Assembly (NCBI RefSeq): GCF_000334915.1
Contig: NZ_AMSF01000064.1
Span: 1-57,770 of the forward strand
Length of the DNA stretch: 57,770 nt
Reading direction: 5' to 3'
Origin: Dyella ginsengisoli LA-4
GTDB lineage: Bacteria > Pseudomonadota > Gammaproteobacteria > Xanthomonadales > Rhodanobacteraceae
The first letter of the stretch is position 1; every line of letters starts with the position of its first letter. Below are positions 42,790 to 54,699 of this stretch, piece after piece. The position numbers and the translations under genes were made by a program. A model generated the notes under the pieces. It saw nothing but the letters and a program-made list of their open reading frames with translations, searched no databases and had not been told where the DNA came from.

Positions 42790-44483
42790 GCAGTCACCTG
42801 TGCGGGAATCTTCTGCGGCACACCGACCTCGCCGGTGCGCACGAGGAAGTCGCCAAAGCCCTCACTCACAAAGCGCTCGGTGGCGTAACGGGCGAACAGC
42901 GGGTCGAGCGCGGCGAGGATGGCGGCCTCGTCGATGTTCTCGCGGTAGATGTGATTCAGCCGCTGGCCGCGGAAGTCGGCGCCCAGGCGCAGGTCGTAGC
43001 GGCCCGGCGCGCGACCGACCAGCGCGATCTCGCCCAGATACGGCCGCGAGCAACCGTTGGGGCAACCGGACAGGCGCAGCAGGATCGGTGCGTCGGCCAG
43101 GCCGTGGTGTTCGAGCCGGGCTTCCAGCTTCGGCAGCAGGTCCGGCAGGTAGCGCTCGCTCTCGGCCATCGCCAGACCGCAGGTCGGCAGCGCCACGCAG
43201 GCCACCGCATGGCGACGGATAGGGCTGGACCGGGCGTAGCCATCCAGGCCGTACTCAGCGATCAGCGCATCGATGCGTGCCCGGTCGGCCGCTGCCACGT
43301 CGGCAACGATCACGTTCTGGTTGCAGGTCATGCGGAAGCTGCCGGTGTGCACCTTCGCCAGCTCGCGCAGGCCGCTCAGCGAACGCACGGTGCCCACATC
43401 GGCCAGCCGCCCGGCCTCGATGTGCAGGGTGAGATGCCAGTGCCCATCCCCACCTTCGGTCCAGCCGTAGCGGTCACCGTTGTGCTCGAACGCGTACGGT
43501 CGCGCCGGCGCAAGCGCAAAGCCGAGGCGCGACTCCAGCTCGGCAACGAAATTTTCCAAGCCGCGGTGATCCAGCGTGTATTTCAACCGCGCGTGCTTGC
43601 GTTCGCTGCGGTTGCCCCAGTCGCGCTGCACGCCGACCACGCCTTCGGCCACGGCGATCAGCTGCTCCGGCGTGACGAAGCCAATCACGCTGGCCAGCCG
43701 CGGATACGTCGTCGGATCACCGTGGCTGGCGCCCATGCCGCCGCCGATGGCGACGTTGAAGCCGCGCAGTTCACCGCCCTCGATGATCGCGATCAGGCCC
43801 AGGTCCTGGGCAAAGACGTCGATGTCGTTGAACGGCGGGATCGCCAGGCCGATCTTGAACTTGCGCGGCAGGTAGGTCGGACCGTACAGCGGCTCGTGCT
43901 CCTCACCGACGACCTTTTCGCCGTCCAGCCAGATCTCGTGGTACGCCCGCGTCTGCGGCTCCAGGTGCTCGGAGAGCTTCGCGGCCCAGGCGTAGGCCAG
44001 CGCGTGCGTGTCGGGCACTTCCGGGTTCGCGCTGCTGACCACGGTGCGCACCACGTCGCCGCAGGCGGCGATGGTGGTGGCCAGCGCATCGTGGATGGCG
44101 CGCAGCGTCGGCTTCAGGCGGCGCTTGATCACGCCGTGCCACTGGAAGGTCTGCCGCGTGGTGATGCGCAGTGTGCCGTTGGCGTGTTCGGTGGCGATGC
44201 GGTCGAACGCCAGCCACTGCGCCGGCGTCACCACGCCGCCCGGCAGGCGCGCGCGGATCATGAAGGAATATGCCGGCTCCAGCTTCTGCCGACGGCGTTC
44301 GTCGCGCAGGTCGCGGTCGTCCTGCTGATAGCTGCCGTGGAATTTCAGCAGCTTGTTGTCGTCGTCGCTGATCGCACCGGTGACCGGGTCGGCCAGCCCG
44401 TCCACGATGGTCCCGCGCAGCAGCCGGCTGGCCGCCTTGATGCGCTCCATCTCGGACACGGGCAAGGATTGGGTCTCGCTCAT
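42786..44483 (-). CDS. cysI: CysI, sulfite reductase hemoprotein (beta subunit)
   Basis: Binds siroheme and a 4Fe-4S cluster and reduces sulfite to sulfide in complex with CysJ. 565 residues from ATG 44483 ([20 protein letters not shown]). The cluster/siroheme cysteines are in [14 protein letters not shown] and [20 protein letters not shown]; substrate arginines lie in [10 protein letters not shown] and [10 protein letters not shown]. It begins 2 bases after the cysJ stop and overlaps cysH (ATGA), a tight cysJIH operon. Confidence 0.96.
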   Translation of the reverse strand: MSETQSLPVSEMERIKAASRLLRGTIVDGLADPVTGAISDDDNKLLKFHGSYQQDDRDLRDERRRQKLEPAYSFMIRARLPGGVVTPAQWLAFDRIATEHANGTLRITTRQTFQWHGVIKRRLKPTLRAIHDALATTIAACGDVVRTVVSSANPEVPDTHALAYAWAAKLSEHLEPQTRAYHEIWLDGEKVVGEEHEPLYGPTYLPRKFKIGLAIPPFNDIDVFAQDLGLIAIIEGGELRGFNVAIGGGMGASHGDPTTYPRLASVIGFVTPEQLIAVAEGVVGVQRDWGNRSERKHARLKYTLDHRGLENFVAELESRLGFALAPARPYAFEHNGDRYGWTEGGDGHWHLTLHIEAGRLADVGTVRSLSGLRELAKVHTGSFRMTCNQNVIVADVAAADRARIDALIAEYGLDGYARSSPIRRHAVACVALPTCGLAMAESERYLPDLLPKLEARLEHHGLADAPILLRLSGCPNGCSRPYLGEIALVGRAPGRYDLRLGADFRGQRLNHIYRENIDEAAILAALDPLFARYATERFVSEGFGDFLVRTGEVGVPQKIPAQVTA

Positions 44484-44485
44484 TT

Positions 44486-46270
44486 CTAGTACACGTCGCG
44501 GGCGTAGCGCCCGTCCTGCAGCCATTCGGAAAGCCGGGCCTGGGCGGCCTCGGGGGTCGTGCCGCCGTGGGTGGCGACGATCTCGACGAGCGCGGCGTGC
44601 ACGTCCTTCGCCATCTGCGCGGCATCACCGCAGACATACAGATGCGCACCGCCGGCGAGCCAGGCGTACAGCTCGGCGCCACGCTCGCGCAGCACGTGCT
44701 GCACGTAGCGCTTCCCGGCCTGGTCGCGCGAGAAGGCCACATCCAGCCGGTGCAGCGCGCCGTCCCTGAGCGCCTGCTGCCACTCGACCTGGTAGAGGAA
44801 GTCGTCGGCGGCGTGCCGGTTGCCGAACACCAGCCAGTTGCGCCCGGTCGCGCCTGCCTGCTGGCGCTCCTGCACGAAGGCGCGGAACGGCGCGACGCCG
44901 GTGCCGGGGCCGATCATGATCACGTCGCGCGCACCGTCCGCCGGCAGCCGGAAGCGTTCGTTCGCCTCGACGAAGACGTCCAGCGTGGCGTCCTCGTCGG
45001 CATCGGCGATCCAGCGCGAGGCGGCGCCGAGATGCGGCTCGCCGTGGGCGTGGTAGTCCACCACCGCCAGGGTCAGGTGCACCTCGTCCTCGCCCACCGC
45101 CTGCGGGCTGGAGGCGATGGAATACAGCCGTGGCGTCAGCGGGCGCAGCGCGGCGACCAGTGCCGCGGCATCCCAGCTGGCAGGATAGGCACGCAGCAGG
45201 TCGATCGGCTGATGGCTGGCAAGCAGTGCCTTCAGCGCCTCGGCGTCTTCCAGGATGGCGCGCAGCACCGCGCTGTCGGCACGCTCGGCGACAGCCTGCA
45301 CCAGTGGACGGCTGGACCGCGTCAGCTCACGCTCGCGCGCCAGCCACTCCCGCAACGGCAGGGTCTTGCCGTCGCGGGCGACCGCGGCGTCACCGTCCAG
45401 CGCCAGCGAAGCGAGGAAGGCGTCGACCAGCGACCACGGGTTGCGGTGCCACACGCCCAGCGCGTCGCCCGGCGCGTAGCGAAGGCCGGAGCCTTCCAGC
45501 GACAGCTCCACATGGCGCACATCGCGGTCGGCATGCCGCGAGACGATGCGCTGGTTGGCCAGCACCGGCGCCGGAAATGGCCGGTCGCGATGGAACTGCG
45601 GCCGTATCGGTGCTGCCCGTAGCGGCGTCACCGAGGCGGTGGGCAGTTCGCGGGCGAGCCTTTCGCGCACCAGTGCCAACGCGCCTTCGGCCCAGGGTCC
45701 GGCCACCGGTTCGATGTCCACGTCGGCCTCGGCCAGCGGGGCCAGCCGCTTCGCGCCGAGCTCGGCCAGCCGTGCGTCGACGGCCCGGCCCATGGCGTTG
45801 AACAACGGATAGCTGGAGTCGCCGAGACCGAGCACTGCGTATTGCAGCGCCGGCAACTTCGGCGCGCGGCGGGAGGCCAGGAATTCGACGAAACCACGCG
45901 CGTCGTCCGGCGGCTCGCCCTCGCCCTGGGTGCTGACCACCACGGCGAGATAGCGCTCGTTCGCCAGTTCGCGCACCGGGTAGGCGCCGGCCCGCACCAG
46001 TCGCACCGGCAGGCCGGCCGCTTCGGCCTCCGCGGCAAAGCGCTCGGCGACCCGGCGGGCATTGCCGGTCTGGCTGCCGTACAGCACGGTGAGGCGGGCA
46101 GCCGGCGCCTGGGCCTGGCGCGCGACCGGATGCGCTGCCTGCTGCGCGGCGTAGGCGGCGATCCAGTACAGCTGGGCCGGCTCCAGGCCGTCGACCAGCT
46201 GGCGCAGCAGGGTCTGGCGTTCCTCGCCCAGGCCGGACGGCGCCGCGAGGGCGGGCTGCGTAGCGTTCAC
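44486..46270 (-). CDS. cysJ: CysJ, sulfite reductase flavoprotein (alpha subunit)
   Basis: NADPH-to-FAD-to-FMN electron donor for CysI. I start at GTG 46270 ([20 protein letters not shown]) with AAAGGA 7 bases before, giving 594 residues (E. coli 599); the frame is open further upstream. Flavodoxin domain: [36 protein letters not shown] part [25 protein letters not shown] part [19 protein letters not shown]; ending DGRYARDVY. The palindrome at 46281-46294 touches the ribosome binding site. Confidence 0.95.
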   Translation of the reverse strand: MNATQPALAAPSGLGEERQTLLRQLVDGLEPAQLYWIAAYAAQQAAHPVARQAQAPAARLTVLYGSQTGNARRVAERFAAEAEAAGLPVRLVRAGAYPVRELANERYLAVVVSTQGEGEPPDDARGFVEFLASRRAPKLPALQYAVLGLGDSSYPLFNAMGRAVDARLAELGAKRLAPLAEADVDIEPVAGPWAEGALALVRERLARELPTASVTPLRAAPIRPQFHRDRPFPAPVLANQRIVSRHADRDVRHVELSLEGSGLRYAPGDALGVWHRNPWSLVDAFLASLALDGDAAVARDGKTLPLREWLARERELTRSSRPLVQAVAERADSAVLRAILEDAEALKALLASHQPIDLLRAYPASWDAAALVAALRPLTPRLYSIASSPQAVGEDEVHLTLAVVDYHAHGEPHLGAASRWIADADEDATLDVFVEANERFRLPADGARDVIMIGPGTGVAPFRAFVQERQQAGATGRNWLVFGNRHAADDFLYQVEWQQALRDGALHRLDVAFSRDQAGKRYVQHVLRERGAELYAWLAGGAHLYVCGDAAQMAKDVHAALVEIVATHGGTTPEAAQARLSEWLQDGRYARDVY

Positions 46271-46280
46271 GGGCAAATCC

Positions 46281-46294
46281 TTTGGACGTCCAAA
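46281..46294. promoter_or_regulatory. Perfect 14-bp palindrome TTTGGACGTCCAAA before cysJ
   Basis: Ten bases upstream of the cysJ GTG and touching its AAAGGA. Related sequences stand in the cysB promoter (12 of 14 matching) and before ybdL (11 of 14). Its core GACGTC equals the core of the enterobacterial MetJ box AGACGTCT; whether that is meaningful is unknown. Confidence 0.6.
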
Positions 46295-46390
46295 CCGGGA
46301 TGGCACCAGCTTGCCCTCGCCCGGGCGCGCGCCCAAAGGATCATTGGCGATGTCCTTATGCCGACCGGACATGGGGCCCCCGGCCATGGC

Positions 46391-46396
46391 TACAAT
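46391..46396 (+). promoter_or_regulatory. -10 box TACAAT of roxA, possibly leaderless
   Basis: TACAAT ends 7 bases before the roxA ATG at 46404, so transcription would start at or next to the start codon. No ribosome binding site is seen. No good -35 is visible. Confidence 0.45.
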
Positions 46397-46403
46397 TGCG
46401 CCC

Positions 46404-47609
46404 ATGGCCATCTCCTCCCCCTCCCGCAAGCCGCTGCCGATCGAGGTGCGCGGTTCCGCCCGCCAGCCGCTCGGCATGTCCACCGCCCAGTTCCTGCGCG
46501 ACTACTGGCAAAAACGCCCGCTTCTGGTGCGCAATGCCTTCCCCGGCTTCGAACCGCCGATCGCGCCGGAAGACCTCGCCGGCCTGGCCTGCGAGGACGG
46601 GGCGCTGTCGCGACTGATCCGCCACGACGAGAAACGCGACCGCTGGCAGGTGAAGACCGGTCCGCTGGACGAAGCCGACTTCGCCACCACCGGCGACGCC
46701 AACTGGACGCTGCTGGTGCAGGACGTGGACAAGTGGGATGCCGACGTCGCCGCCCTGCTCGAACCGTTCGCCTTCCTGCCGAGCTGGCGCGTGGACGACG
46801 TCATGATTTCCTACGCCGAGCCCGGCGGTGGCGTGGGCGCGCACGTGGACCAGTACGACGTGTTCCTGATCCAGGGCCTGGGCCAGCGACACTGGGCGAT
46901 CAGCACCGACCCGGATGCGCCGAAGGACTTCCGCCCCGACGTCGAGCTGAAGCAGCTGGCGCAGTTCGAGCCTACCCACGAATGGCTGCTGGAGCCGGGC
47001 GACATGCTCTACCTGCCGCCCAACGTGCCGCATGACGGGGTGGCCTTCGGCGGCCCCTGCATGACCTTCTCGGTCGGCATGCGCGCTCCATCCCAGGCCG
47101 AACTGATCGGCGATTTCGCCGACTACCTGGCCGACCGCCTGCCCGAAGAGGCCCGCTACACCGACCCGGACCTGGCGGCGGCCCGCAATCCGGGCGAAAT
47201 CGACCGCAACGCGCTGGAGCGCCTGCGCTCCGTGCTGCCGTTCGCCGGGGCCTACAACGACGCGACTCTGCTGGACTGGTTCGGCCGCTTCATCACCCGC
47301 TACCGGCTGGCCCAGCAGCCGGCGCCGGCCGAACGGCCGGTCACGGCCGCCGCCCTGGACAAGCTGCTGGCCAAAGGCGTGTCGTTCGTGCGTCACCCGT
47401 GGTCGCGCATGGCCTGGGCACGCACCCGCAACGACTGCATGCTGTTCGTCAACGGCCAGGCCCACCCGGCCACGCCGACGCTGGCCCAGCGACTGTGCAC
47501 CGAACGCGAGATCGCCCTCGCTGGCGCACCCGACGCCACCGAGCAGGCCCTGCTGGTCGCCCTGCTCGACGACGGCCATCTGGTTCCGCGCAAGGCGAAG
47601 CGCGGGTGA
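46404..47609 (+). CDS. roxA: RoxA/YcfD, ribosomal protein uL16 arginine 3-hydroxylase
   Basis: Fe(II)/2-oxoglutarate oxygenase of the JmjC type that hydroxylates an arginine of ribosomal protein uL16. 401 residues from ATG 46404. Iron ligands H147 and D149 in VGAHVDQYDVF and distal H210 in PPNVPHDGVAF; the C-terminal dimer/winged-helix part follows. Its stop overlaps the GNAT gene as GTGA. Divergent from cysJ over 133 bases. Confidence 0.94.
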   Translation: MAISSPSRKPLPIEVRGSARQPLGMSTAQFLRDYWQKRPLLVRNAFPGFEPPIAPEDLAGLACEDGALSRLIRHDEKRDRWQVKTGPLDEADFATTGDANWTLLVQDVDKWDADVAALLEPFAFLPSWRVDDVMISYAEPGGGVGAHVDQYDVFLIQGLGQRHWAISTDPDAPKDFRPDVELKQLAQFEPTHEWLLEPGDMLYLPPNVPHDGVAFGGPCMTFSVGMRAPSQAELIGDFADYLADRLPEEARYTDPDLAAARNPGEIDRNALERLRSVLPFAGAYNDATLLDWFGRFITRYRLAQQPAPAERPVTAAALDKLLAKGVSFVRHPWSRMAWARTRNDCMLFVNGQAHPATPTLAQRLCTEREIALAGAPDATEQALLVALLDDGHLVPRKAKRG

Positions 47610-48556
47610 AGCTCGAGAACTTCCATATCGTCAGTGCCGACTGGGCCCGTGATGGCGACCGCGAGGCGGTCCGCCAGCTGCGCCGGATGGTGTTGATCGA
47701 TGGGCTGGGTTTGCCGGCCGCGTGGGAGTTCGACGACGGCGACCCGCAGGCCCTTCACCTGATCGCCCGTGACGATACCGACTGCCCGATCGGCGCCGCC
47801 CGGCTCACGCCGGACCAGCGGATCAGCCGCGTCGCGGTATTGCCCACCTGGCAGCGCCACGGGGTCGGCACCGCCCTGTTGCGCCAGCTGATCGAGCGGG
47901 CAAGCAGCTTCGGCTGGGACGAGTTGCGACTGGATGCCCCGGTGGAGCTGGTGCCGTTCTACGCCCGGGAAGGCTTCGTACCGGCCGGTGAATTGTTCGA
48001 AGCGGCCGGGCGCATGCATCAGCCCCTCCGCCGCGCGCTGACGTCCGCGGCCCCCGGCCCACGCCCCGCCCGCGACTCAGGCCTGCTGCCTGCCGAGGAT
48101 CGACCTTCGGTAGACGCCACCCGGCACCTGCTGCTGGCCGACGCCCGCCACATGCTGGCGATCCACCTGCCTCGGCTGGACGGCGAGCACTACGCCAGCG
48201 CCGGGGAACTGGCCGAACTCCGCCGCGTCGCCACCTCCGGTCGCGGTGCACGCATCCGCATTCTTCTGCACGACACCGGGGCTGCCCTGCGCGACGGACA
48301 CCGGCTGGTTGCGCTGGCGCAGCGCCTGTCCAGCGTGATCCAGATCCGCCGCCCGGTGGAAGAGGTGGACCTGGCCAATCGCGCCGGCTGGCTGCTCAAC
48401 GATGCCGGTGGCTACCTGTTCCTGCCCGACCACGATCGCCCGCAGGGTCGGGCTTCGCGCCACGACCGTGCCGGGCAGGCGCCGCTGATGCAACAGTTCG
48501 ACGAGGTCTGGGAGCGCTCGGTGCCGGCTACCGAACTGCTCGCGCTTGGCCTCTAG
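47606..48556 (+). CDS. GNAT acetyltransferase fused to a second C-terminal domain
   Basis: 316 residues from GTG 47606, coupled to roxA. Residues 1-150 are a GNAT domain (PIGAARLTPDQRISRVAVLP, RHGVGTALLRQLIERASSFG, FYAREGFVPAGELFEAAGR), with the acetyl-CoA loop RHGVGTA. The rest (LLADARHMLAIHLPRLDGEH, LRRVATSGRGARIRILLHD, LVALAQRLSSVIQIRRP, WLLNDAGGYLFLPDHDRPQ) is a separate domain that resembles a phospholipase-D-like half without a clear HKD. Substrate unknown; the link to roxA may point to ribosome or tRNA work. Confidence 0.85.
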   Translation: MKLENFHIVSADWARDGDREAVRQLRRMVLIDGLGLPAAWEFDDGDPQALHLIARDDTDCPIGAARLTPDQRISRVAVLPTWQRHGVGTALLRQLIERASSFGWDELRLDAPVELVPFYAREGFVPAGELFEAAGRMHQPLRRALTSAAPGPRPARDSGLLPAEDRPSVDATRHLLLADARHMLAIHLPRLDGEHYASAGELAELRRVATSGRGARIRILLHDTGAALRDGHRLVALAQRLSSVIQIRRPVEEVDLANRAGWLLNDAGGYLFLPDHDRPQGRASRHDRAGQAPLMQQFDEVWERSVPATELLALGL

Positions 48557-48677
48557 ACCGTGGCTGAACGGGCGGGCCCGCCCGATTCGGGCCGCCGTTC
48601 CGGCACAAGCCCCGCCCAGCCGGCGATCACGGCGGTCGGCCCCCTTGCATAGACCATCGTCCAACCCCACGCCCGGG

Positions 48678-48708
48678 TTGTCGCGACGCAGCAGCCCGGC
48701 GCTATAAT
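48678..48708 (+). promoter_or_regulatory. Promoter of the sucA operon
   Basis: -10 TATAAT (48703-48708), perfect consensus, with a weak TTGTCG 19 bases upstream. It is followed by an AT-rich run and lies 74 bases before the sucA start. Confidence 0.55.
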
Positions 48709-48782
48709 TAACAAGATTTTTGCCAGCCCTCCGCTGCGCCACGGGCAGCGTCGACGGCCCCCTCCCCCCAACCGGTGGTAAC

Positions 48783-51617
48783 GTGAGCACAAACCTGATT
48801 CGCGAGTTCTTCGAGTCCTCTCAACTCGCAGGCGGCAACGCCGATTATGTCGAAGCACTTTACGAGGCGTGGCTGAGCGACCCGGGCTCCGTGCCCGCCG
48901 AGTGGAACAGCTACTTCCAGACCTTCAATGGCCGCGCGTCGGGAGATGTCTCCCACACCGCGGCCATTGCGCGTATTGAGTCTGCGCAAAAGCAGCGCCG
49001 CAGTGCCGTCGCCACTGTCGACGACGCCCATGCGCGCAAGCAGGCTGGCGTGCTTCGTCTGCTCACCGCCTACCGCTCGCGCGGTCACCTGGGCGCCGAT
49101 CTCGACCCGCTGGGCCTGGCGCAGAAGATGGACGCCCCGGACCTCGGCCTGGCCTTCCATGGCCTGAGCGAAGCCGACCTGGACACCGAGTTCGACTGCG
49201 GCACCTATGCCGGCGGCGGCCAGCGCATGAAGCTGCGCGAGCTGCTGGCCCGGCTGAAGAAGATCTACACCGGCACCATCGGCGCCGAGTTCATGTACAT
49301 CTCCGACCACGCCCAGCGGAACTGGATCTACAGCCGCCTGGAGCAGGCCAACGGCAGCGCCGGCCTCGACAAGTCAGAAAAGAGCCACCTGCTCGACGTG
49401 CTCACCGCCACCGAGGGCCTGGAGCGCTACCTGCACACCAAGTATGTGGGCCAGAAGCGTTTTTCGCTGGAAGGCGGCGACAGCCTCATCCCGCTGGTCG
49501 ACGACGTGGTGCGCATGGCCGGCGACAACGGCATCAAGGAACTGGTGATCGGCATGGCCCACCGCGGCCGTCTCAACGTGCTGGTCAACATCCTCGGCAA
49601 GCCGCCGAAGACCCTGTTCGACGAATTCGAGGGCAAGTTCGAGCACATCGACGATCCGTCGTATTCCGGCGACGTGAAGTACCACATGGGCTTCTCGTCC
49701 GACCTGAAGACGCCGAAGGGCGGCGTGCATGTCGCGCTGGCGTTCAACCCGTCGCACCTGGAGATCGTCAACCCGGTGGTCGCCGGCTCCGTGCACGCGC
49801 GCCAGCTGCGCCGCCGCGATACCGAGCACCAGCAGTCGATGGCCGTGTTGATCCACGGCGACGCGGCGCTGGCCGGCCAGGGCGTGAACATGGAACTGTT
49901 CAACATGTCCCAGGCCCGCGGTTTCCGCATCGGCGGCACCCTGCACGTGGTGGTGAACAACCAGGTGGGCTTCACCACCTCCAATCCGCAGGACGCCCGC
50001 TCCACGATGTACTGCACCGACCTGGCCAAGATGGTCAACGCGCCGGTGTTCCACGTGAACGGCGACGACCCGGAAGCGGTGATCGAAGTCACCCGCCTGG
50101 CCTACGAGTTCCGCAAGACGTTCCGCAAGGACGTGGTCATCGACGTCGTGTGCTACCGCCGCCACGGCCACAACGAGGCCGACGAGCCGGCAGCGACGCA
50201 GCCGCTCATGTACCAGATCATCCGCAAGCGCCCGACCACCCGCGACCTTTATGCCCAGGCACTGCAGAAGGAAGGCGTGATCGCCGAGGGCGATGGCCAG
50301 AAGCGCCTGGATGCCTACCGCGACCGCCTGGAGGCCGGCTCGCCGCTGGCCGAGTTCAACCCGACCCCGGTGCGCGACCTGGAGATCGACTGGGCGCGCT
50401 TCTACAACAACTCGCTGTCGACCCCGGCCGATACCACCGTGCCGAAGAAGAAGCTGGTGGAGCTGGCCAACCGCATCCTCGACCTGCCGGGCGACCTAAC
50501 GCTGCAGTCGCGCGTGAACAAGATCTACGACGACCGCCGCAAGATGGCCGCCGGGGAGGTCCCGGCCGACTGGGGCTTCGCCGAGAACCTGGCCTACGCC
50601 ACCCTGATCGACGGCGGCAGCAACCTGCGCCTGGTCGGCCAGGACTCCGGTCGCGGCACCTTCTTCCATCGCCACGCGGTGCTGCACGACCAGAAGGACG
50701 GTCATACCTACATGCCGCTGGCCACCCTCCGCGACGGTGCCAACGTCGAGGTGATCGACTCGCTGCTCAGCGAGGAGGCGGTGATGGCCTTCGAGTACGG
50801 CCACTCCACCACCGACCCCGACACGCTGCACATCTGGGAAGGCCAGTTCGGCGACTTCGCCAACGGTGCCCAGGTGGTGATCGACCAGTTCATCAGCTCC
50901 GGCGAGTCGAAGTGGAACCGCCTTTGCGGCCTGGCGCTGTACCTGCCGCACGGCTACGAGGGCCAGGGCCCGGAGCACTCCTCCGCCCGCCTCGAGCGCT
51001 TCCTGCAGCTGTGCGCGGTGAACAACATGCAGGTCTGCGTGCCGACCACCCCGGCGCAGGACTTCCACATGATCCGCCGCCAGATGCTGCGCCCGGTGCG
51101 CAAGCCGCTGATCGTGATGACGCCGAAGTCGCTGCTGCGCCACAAGCTGGCCGTCTCCACCCTGGACGAACTGGCGAACGGCTCGTTCCAGCTGGTGCTC
51201 GGCGAGCACCGCGACCTGCCGGTGAAGAAGGTCAAGCGCGTGGTGCTGTGCGCGGGCAAGGTCTACTACGACCTGCTCGAGGAAGCCGAAAAGCGCGGCC
51301 TCGAGGACGTGGCGCTGGTGCGCGTGGAGCAGCTCTATCCGTTCCCGCGTCCGGAAGTGACGGCCGAGCTGGCCCGCTTCAGCGCCACCAAGGAGGTGAT
51401 CTGGTGCCAGGAAGAGCCGATGAACCAGGGTGCCTGGTTCCAGATTCGCCACCACCTGCAGGCCTGCATCGGTCCGAAGCACACGCTGTCGTATGCCGGC
51501 CGCGCGCGCTCGGCAGCACCGGCCGCCGGCCATCTGAACGAGCACAACGCCGAACAGGCGGCGCTGGTCGAGCAGGCGCTGGTCGCCCCGATCGGCACCG
51601 ACCATTCGGCCGAGTAA
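48783..51617 (+). CDS. sucA: SucA, 2-oxoglutarate dehydrogenase E1
   Basis: Thiamine-diphosphate E1 component, decarboxylates 2-oxoglutarate. I use GTG 48783 (VSTNLIREFFESSQLAGG), giving 944 residues (E. coli 933). Typical text: YVEALYEAWLSDPGSVPAEW, GMAHRGRLNVL, AFNPSHLEIVNPVVAGSVHA, RRHGHNEADEPAATQP, YGHSTTDPDTLHIWEGQFGD. First gene of sucA-sucB-lpdA; 81 bases to sucB. Confidence 0.97.
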   Translation: MSTNLIREFFESSQLAGGNADYVEALYEAWLSDPGSVPAEWNSYFQTFNGRASGDVSHTAAIARIESAQKQRRSAVATVDDAHARKQAGVLRLLTAYRSRGHLGADLDPLGLAQKMDAPDLGLAFHGLSEADLDTEFDCGTYAGGGQRMKLRELLARLKKIYTGTIGAEFMYISDHAQRNWIYSRLEQANGSAGLDKSEKSHLLDVLTATEGLERYLHTKYVGQKRFSLEGGDSLIPLVDDVVRMAGDNGIKELVIGMAHRGRLNVLVNILGKPPKTLFDEFEGKFEHIDDPSYSGDVKYHMGFSSDLKTPKGGVHVALAFNPSHLEIVNPVVAGSVHARQLRRRDTEHQQSMAVLIHGDAALAGQGVNMELFNMSQARGFRIGGTLHVVVNNQVGFTTSNPQDARSTMYCTDLAKMVNAPVFHVNGDDPEAVIEVTRLAYEFRKTFRKDVVIDVVCYRRHGHNEADEPAATQPLMYQIIRKRPTTRDLYAQALQKEGVIAEGDGQKRLDAYRDRLEAGSPLAEFNPTPVRDLEIDWARFYNNSLSTPADTTVPKKKLVELANRILDLPGDLTLQSRVNKIYDDRRKMAAGEVPADWGFAENLAYATLIDGGSNLRLVGQDSGRGTFFHRHAVLHDQKDGHTYMPLATLRDGANVEVIDSLLSEEAVMAFEYGHSTTDPDTLHIWEGQFGDFANGAQVVIDQFISSGESKWNRLCGLALYLPHGYEGQGPEHSSARLERFLQLCAVNNMQVCVPTTPAQDFHMIRRQMLRPVRKPLIVMTPKSLLRHKLAVSTLDELANGSFQLVLGEHRDLPVKKVKRVVLCAGKVYYDLLEEAEKRGLEDVALVRVEQLYPFPRPEVTAELARFSATKEVIWCQEEPMNQGAWFQIRHHLQACIGPKHTLSYAGRARSAAPAAGHLNEHNAEQAALVEQALVAPIGTDHSAE

Positions 51618-51698
51618 CCTATTCCGAATAGCGTGGCCGGGACGGCCGCTTTGCTCCTGCACCCACGGACGGGTGCCAACCCCAGCAAGGACCCTGTG

Positions 51699-52904
51699 AT
51701 GTCCATCGAAGTCAAAGTCCCCGTTCTCCCCGAGTCCGTCTCCGACGCCACCATCGCGACCTGGCACAAGAAGGTCGGCGACGCGGTCAAGCGCGACGAG
51801 AACCTTGTCGATCTCGAGACCGACAAGGTCGTGCTCGAGGTGCCCGCTACCGTCGATGGCGTGCTCAAGGAGATCCGCCACGCCGAAGGCGACACGGTGA
51901 ACAGCGAGCAGGTGATCGCGATCATCGAGGAAGGCGCCGCGGCTTCCGCTCCGGCCCCGGCTCCGGCCGCTGAAGCGCCGAAGGCGGCCGCCCCGGCCCA
52001 GGCCGCCGGCCCCGCGGCCTCCGGCAAGGGCACCGACGACCTCTCCCCCGCCGGCCGCCGCGTCGCCGAGGAAGAGAAGATCGATCCCTCCAAGGTCGCC
52101 GGCACCGGCCGCGACGGCCGCGTGACCAAGGAAGACCTGGTCAACTACGCCAAGGGTGGCAGCGCCCCGGCCGCCGCACCGGCCGCGAAGCCGACCCCGG
52201 GCGCCCGTCCGGAAGAGCGCGTGCCGATGACCCGCATCCGCGCCCGCATCGCCGAGCGCCTGATGCAGTCGAAGAACTCGATCGCCATGCTGACCTCGTT
52301 CAACGAGGTGAACCTGGCCGAGGTGGTGAAGATGCGCAAGACGCTGGGCGAGTCGTTCGAGAAGGCGAACGGCATCAAGCTCGGCTTCATGAGCTTCTTC
52401 GTGAAGGCCGCGGCCGAGGCGCTCAAGCGCCACCCGGTCATCAATGCCTCGGTGGACGGCAACGACATCATCTATCACGGCTACCAGGACATCTCGATCG
52501 CCGTGTCCACCGACAAGGGCCTGGTGACGCCGGTGCTGCGCGACGTGCAGGACATGAGCTTCGCCGACGTCGAGAAGGGCATCGCCGGCTACGCCAAGAA
52601 GGCGCGCGACGGCAAGCTGGGCCTGGACGACCTGCAGGGCGGCACCTTCACCATCACCAATGGCGGCACCTTCGGTTCGCTGCTGTCCACGCCGATCGTG
52701 AACCCGCCGCAGAGCGCGATCCTGGGCATGCACACCATCAAGGAGCGTCCGGTGGTGGAGAACGGCCAGGTGATCGCCGCGCCGATGATGTACCTGGCGC
52801 TGTCCTACGACCATCGCATCATCGACGGCAAGGATGCGGTGCTGTTCCTGGTCGACATCAAGAACCAGCTCGAGAACCCGCAGCGCATGCTTCTTGGTCT
52901 CTGA
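51699..52904 (+). CDS. sucB: SucB, dihydrolipoyl succinyltransferase E2
   Basis: E2 core of the same complex. 401 residues from ATG 51699 after AAGGA. Lipoyl domain with K43 in [11 protein letters not shown]; an Ala/Pro-rich swinging linker; the E1/E3-binding domain [20 protein letters not shown]; catalytic domain ending with [16 protein letters not shown], with His and Asp of the active site. One lipoyl domain, as in E. coli. Confidence 0.97.
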   Translation: MSIEVKVPVLPESVSDATIATWHKKVGDAVKRDENLVDLETDKVVLEVPATVDGVLKEIRHAEGDTVNSEQVIAIIEEGAAASAPAPAPAAEAPKAAAPAQAAGPAASGKGTDDLSPAGRRVAEEEKIDPSKVAGTGRDGRVTKEDLVNYAKGGSAPAAAPAAKPTPGARPEERVPMTRIRARIAERLMQSKNSIAMLTSFNEVNLAEVVKMRKTLGESFEKANGIKLGFMSFFVKAAAEALKRHPVINASVDGNDIIYHGYQDISIAVSTDKGLVTPVLRDVQDMSFADVEKGIAGYAKKARDGKLGLDDLQGGTFTITNGGTFGSLLSTPIVNPPQSAILGMHTIKERPVVENGQVIAAPMMYLALSYDHRIIDGKDAVLFLVDIKNQLENPQRMLLGL

Positions 52905-52962
52905 TGGCGGCCCCCGCCATCAGAAAATAGGTAACGAGGCTCCGATGCCGGCAAGCGCCTGA

Positions 52963-54480
<1,518 letters not shown>

Positions 54481-54499
54481 TCGCCCGGTTGATACATCG

Positions 54500-54538
54500 C
54501 GGCCCGCTCGTGGTGACATGGGCGGGCTGTCTTTTTTA
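54500..54538 (+). terminator. Terminator of the sucAB-lpdA operon
   Basis: GCCCGC (54502-54507) pairs with GCGGGC (54522-54527) across 14 bases, then CTTTTTT. The stem is short, but the T-run is good. Confidence 0.65.
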
Positions 54539-54695
54539 GGAGTGAGTGAAGAGAAGTGAGAAGTGAGAAGTGAGAGAAACGCCAATGCCGGCTCGCTCTT
54601 TTCCCCACATCCCCTGATCCCTTCCTCGTCGCCACCATCCACCTGCTGCCTCGCACGGCACCTCTCACTCCTCACTTCTCTTAACTCACTTCTCG
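54538..54695. repeat. GAAGTGA tandem repeat with inverted copies
   Basis: Three tandem GAAGTGA units fill 54553-54573 within a purine-rich stretch. TCACTTC, its complement, recurs at 54672-54678 and 54686-54692 with a related TCACTCC at 54665. The two arms, about 100 bases apart, enclose a C-rich segment. It lies directly before the LOG-family gene and could fold into a large hairpin. Confidence 0.7.
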
Positions 54696-54699
54696 CCCC

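Noticed and set aside
54553-54692. GAAGTGA array as a CRISPR
   Set aside because: Units of 7 bases without spacers and with inverted copies do not fit a CRISPR array; no cas gene is near.
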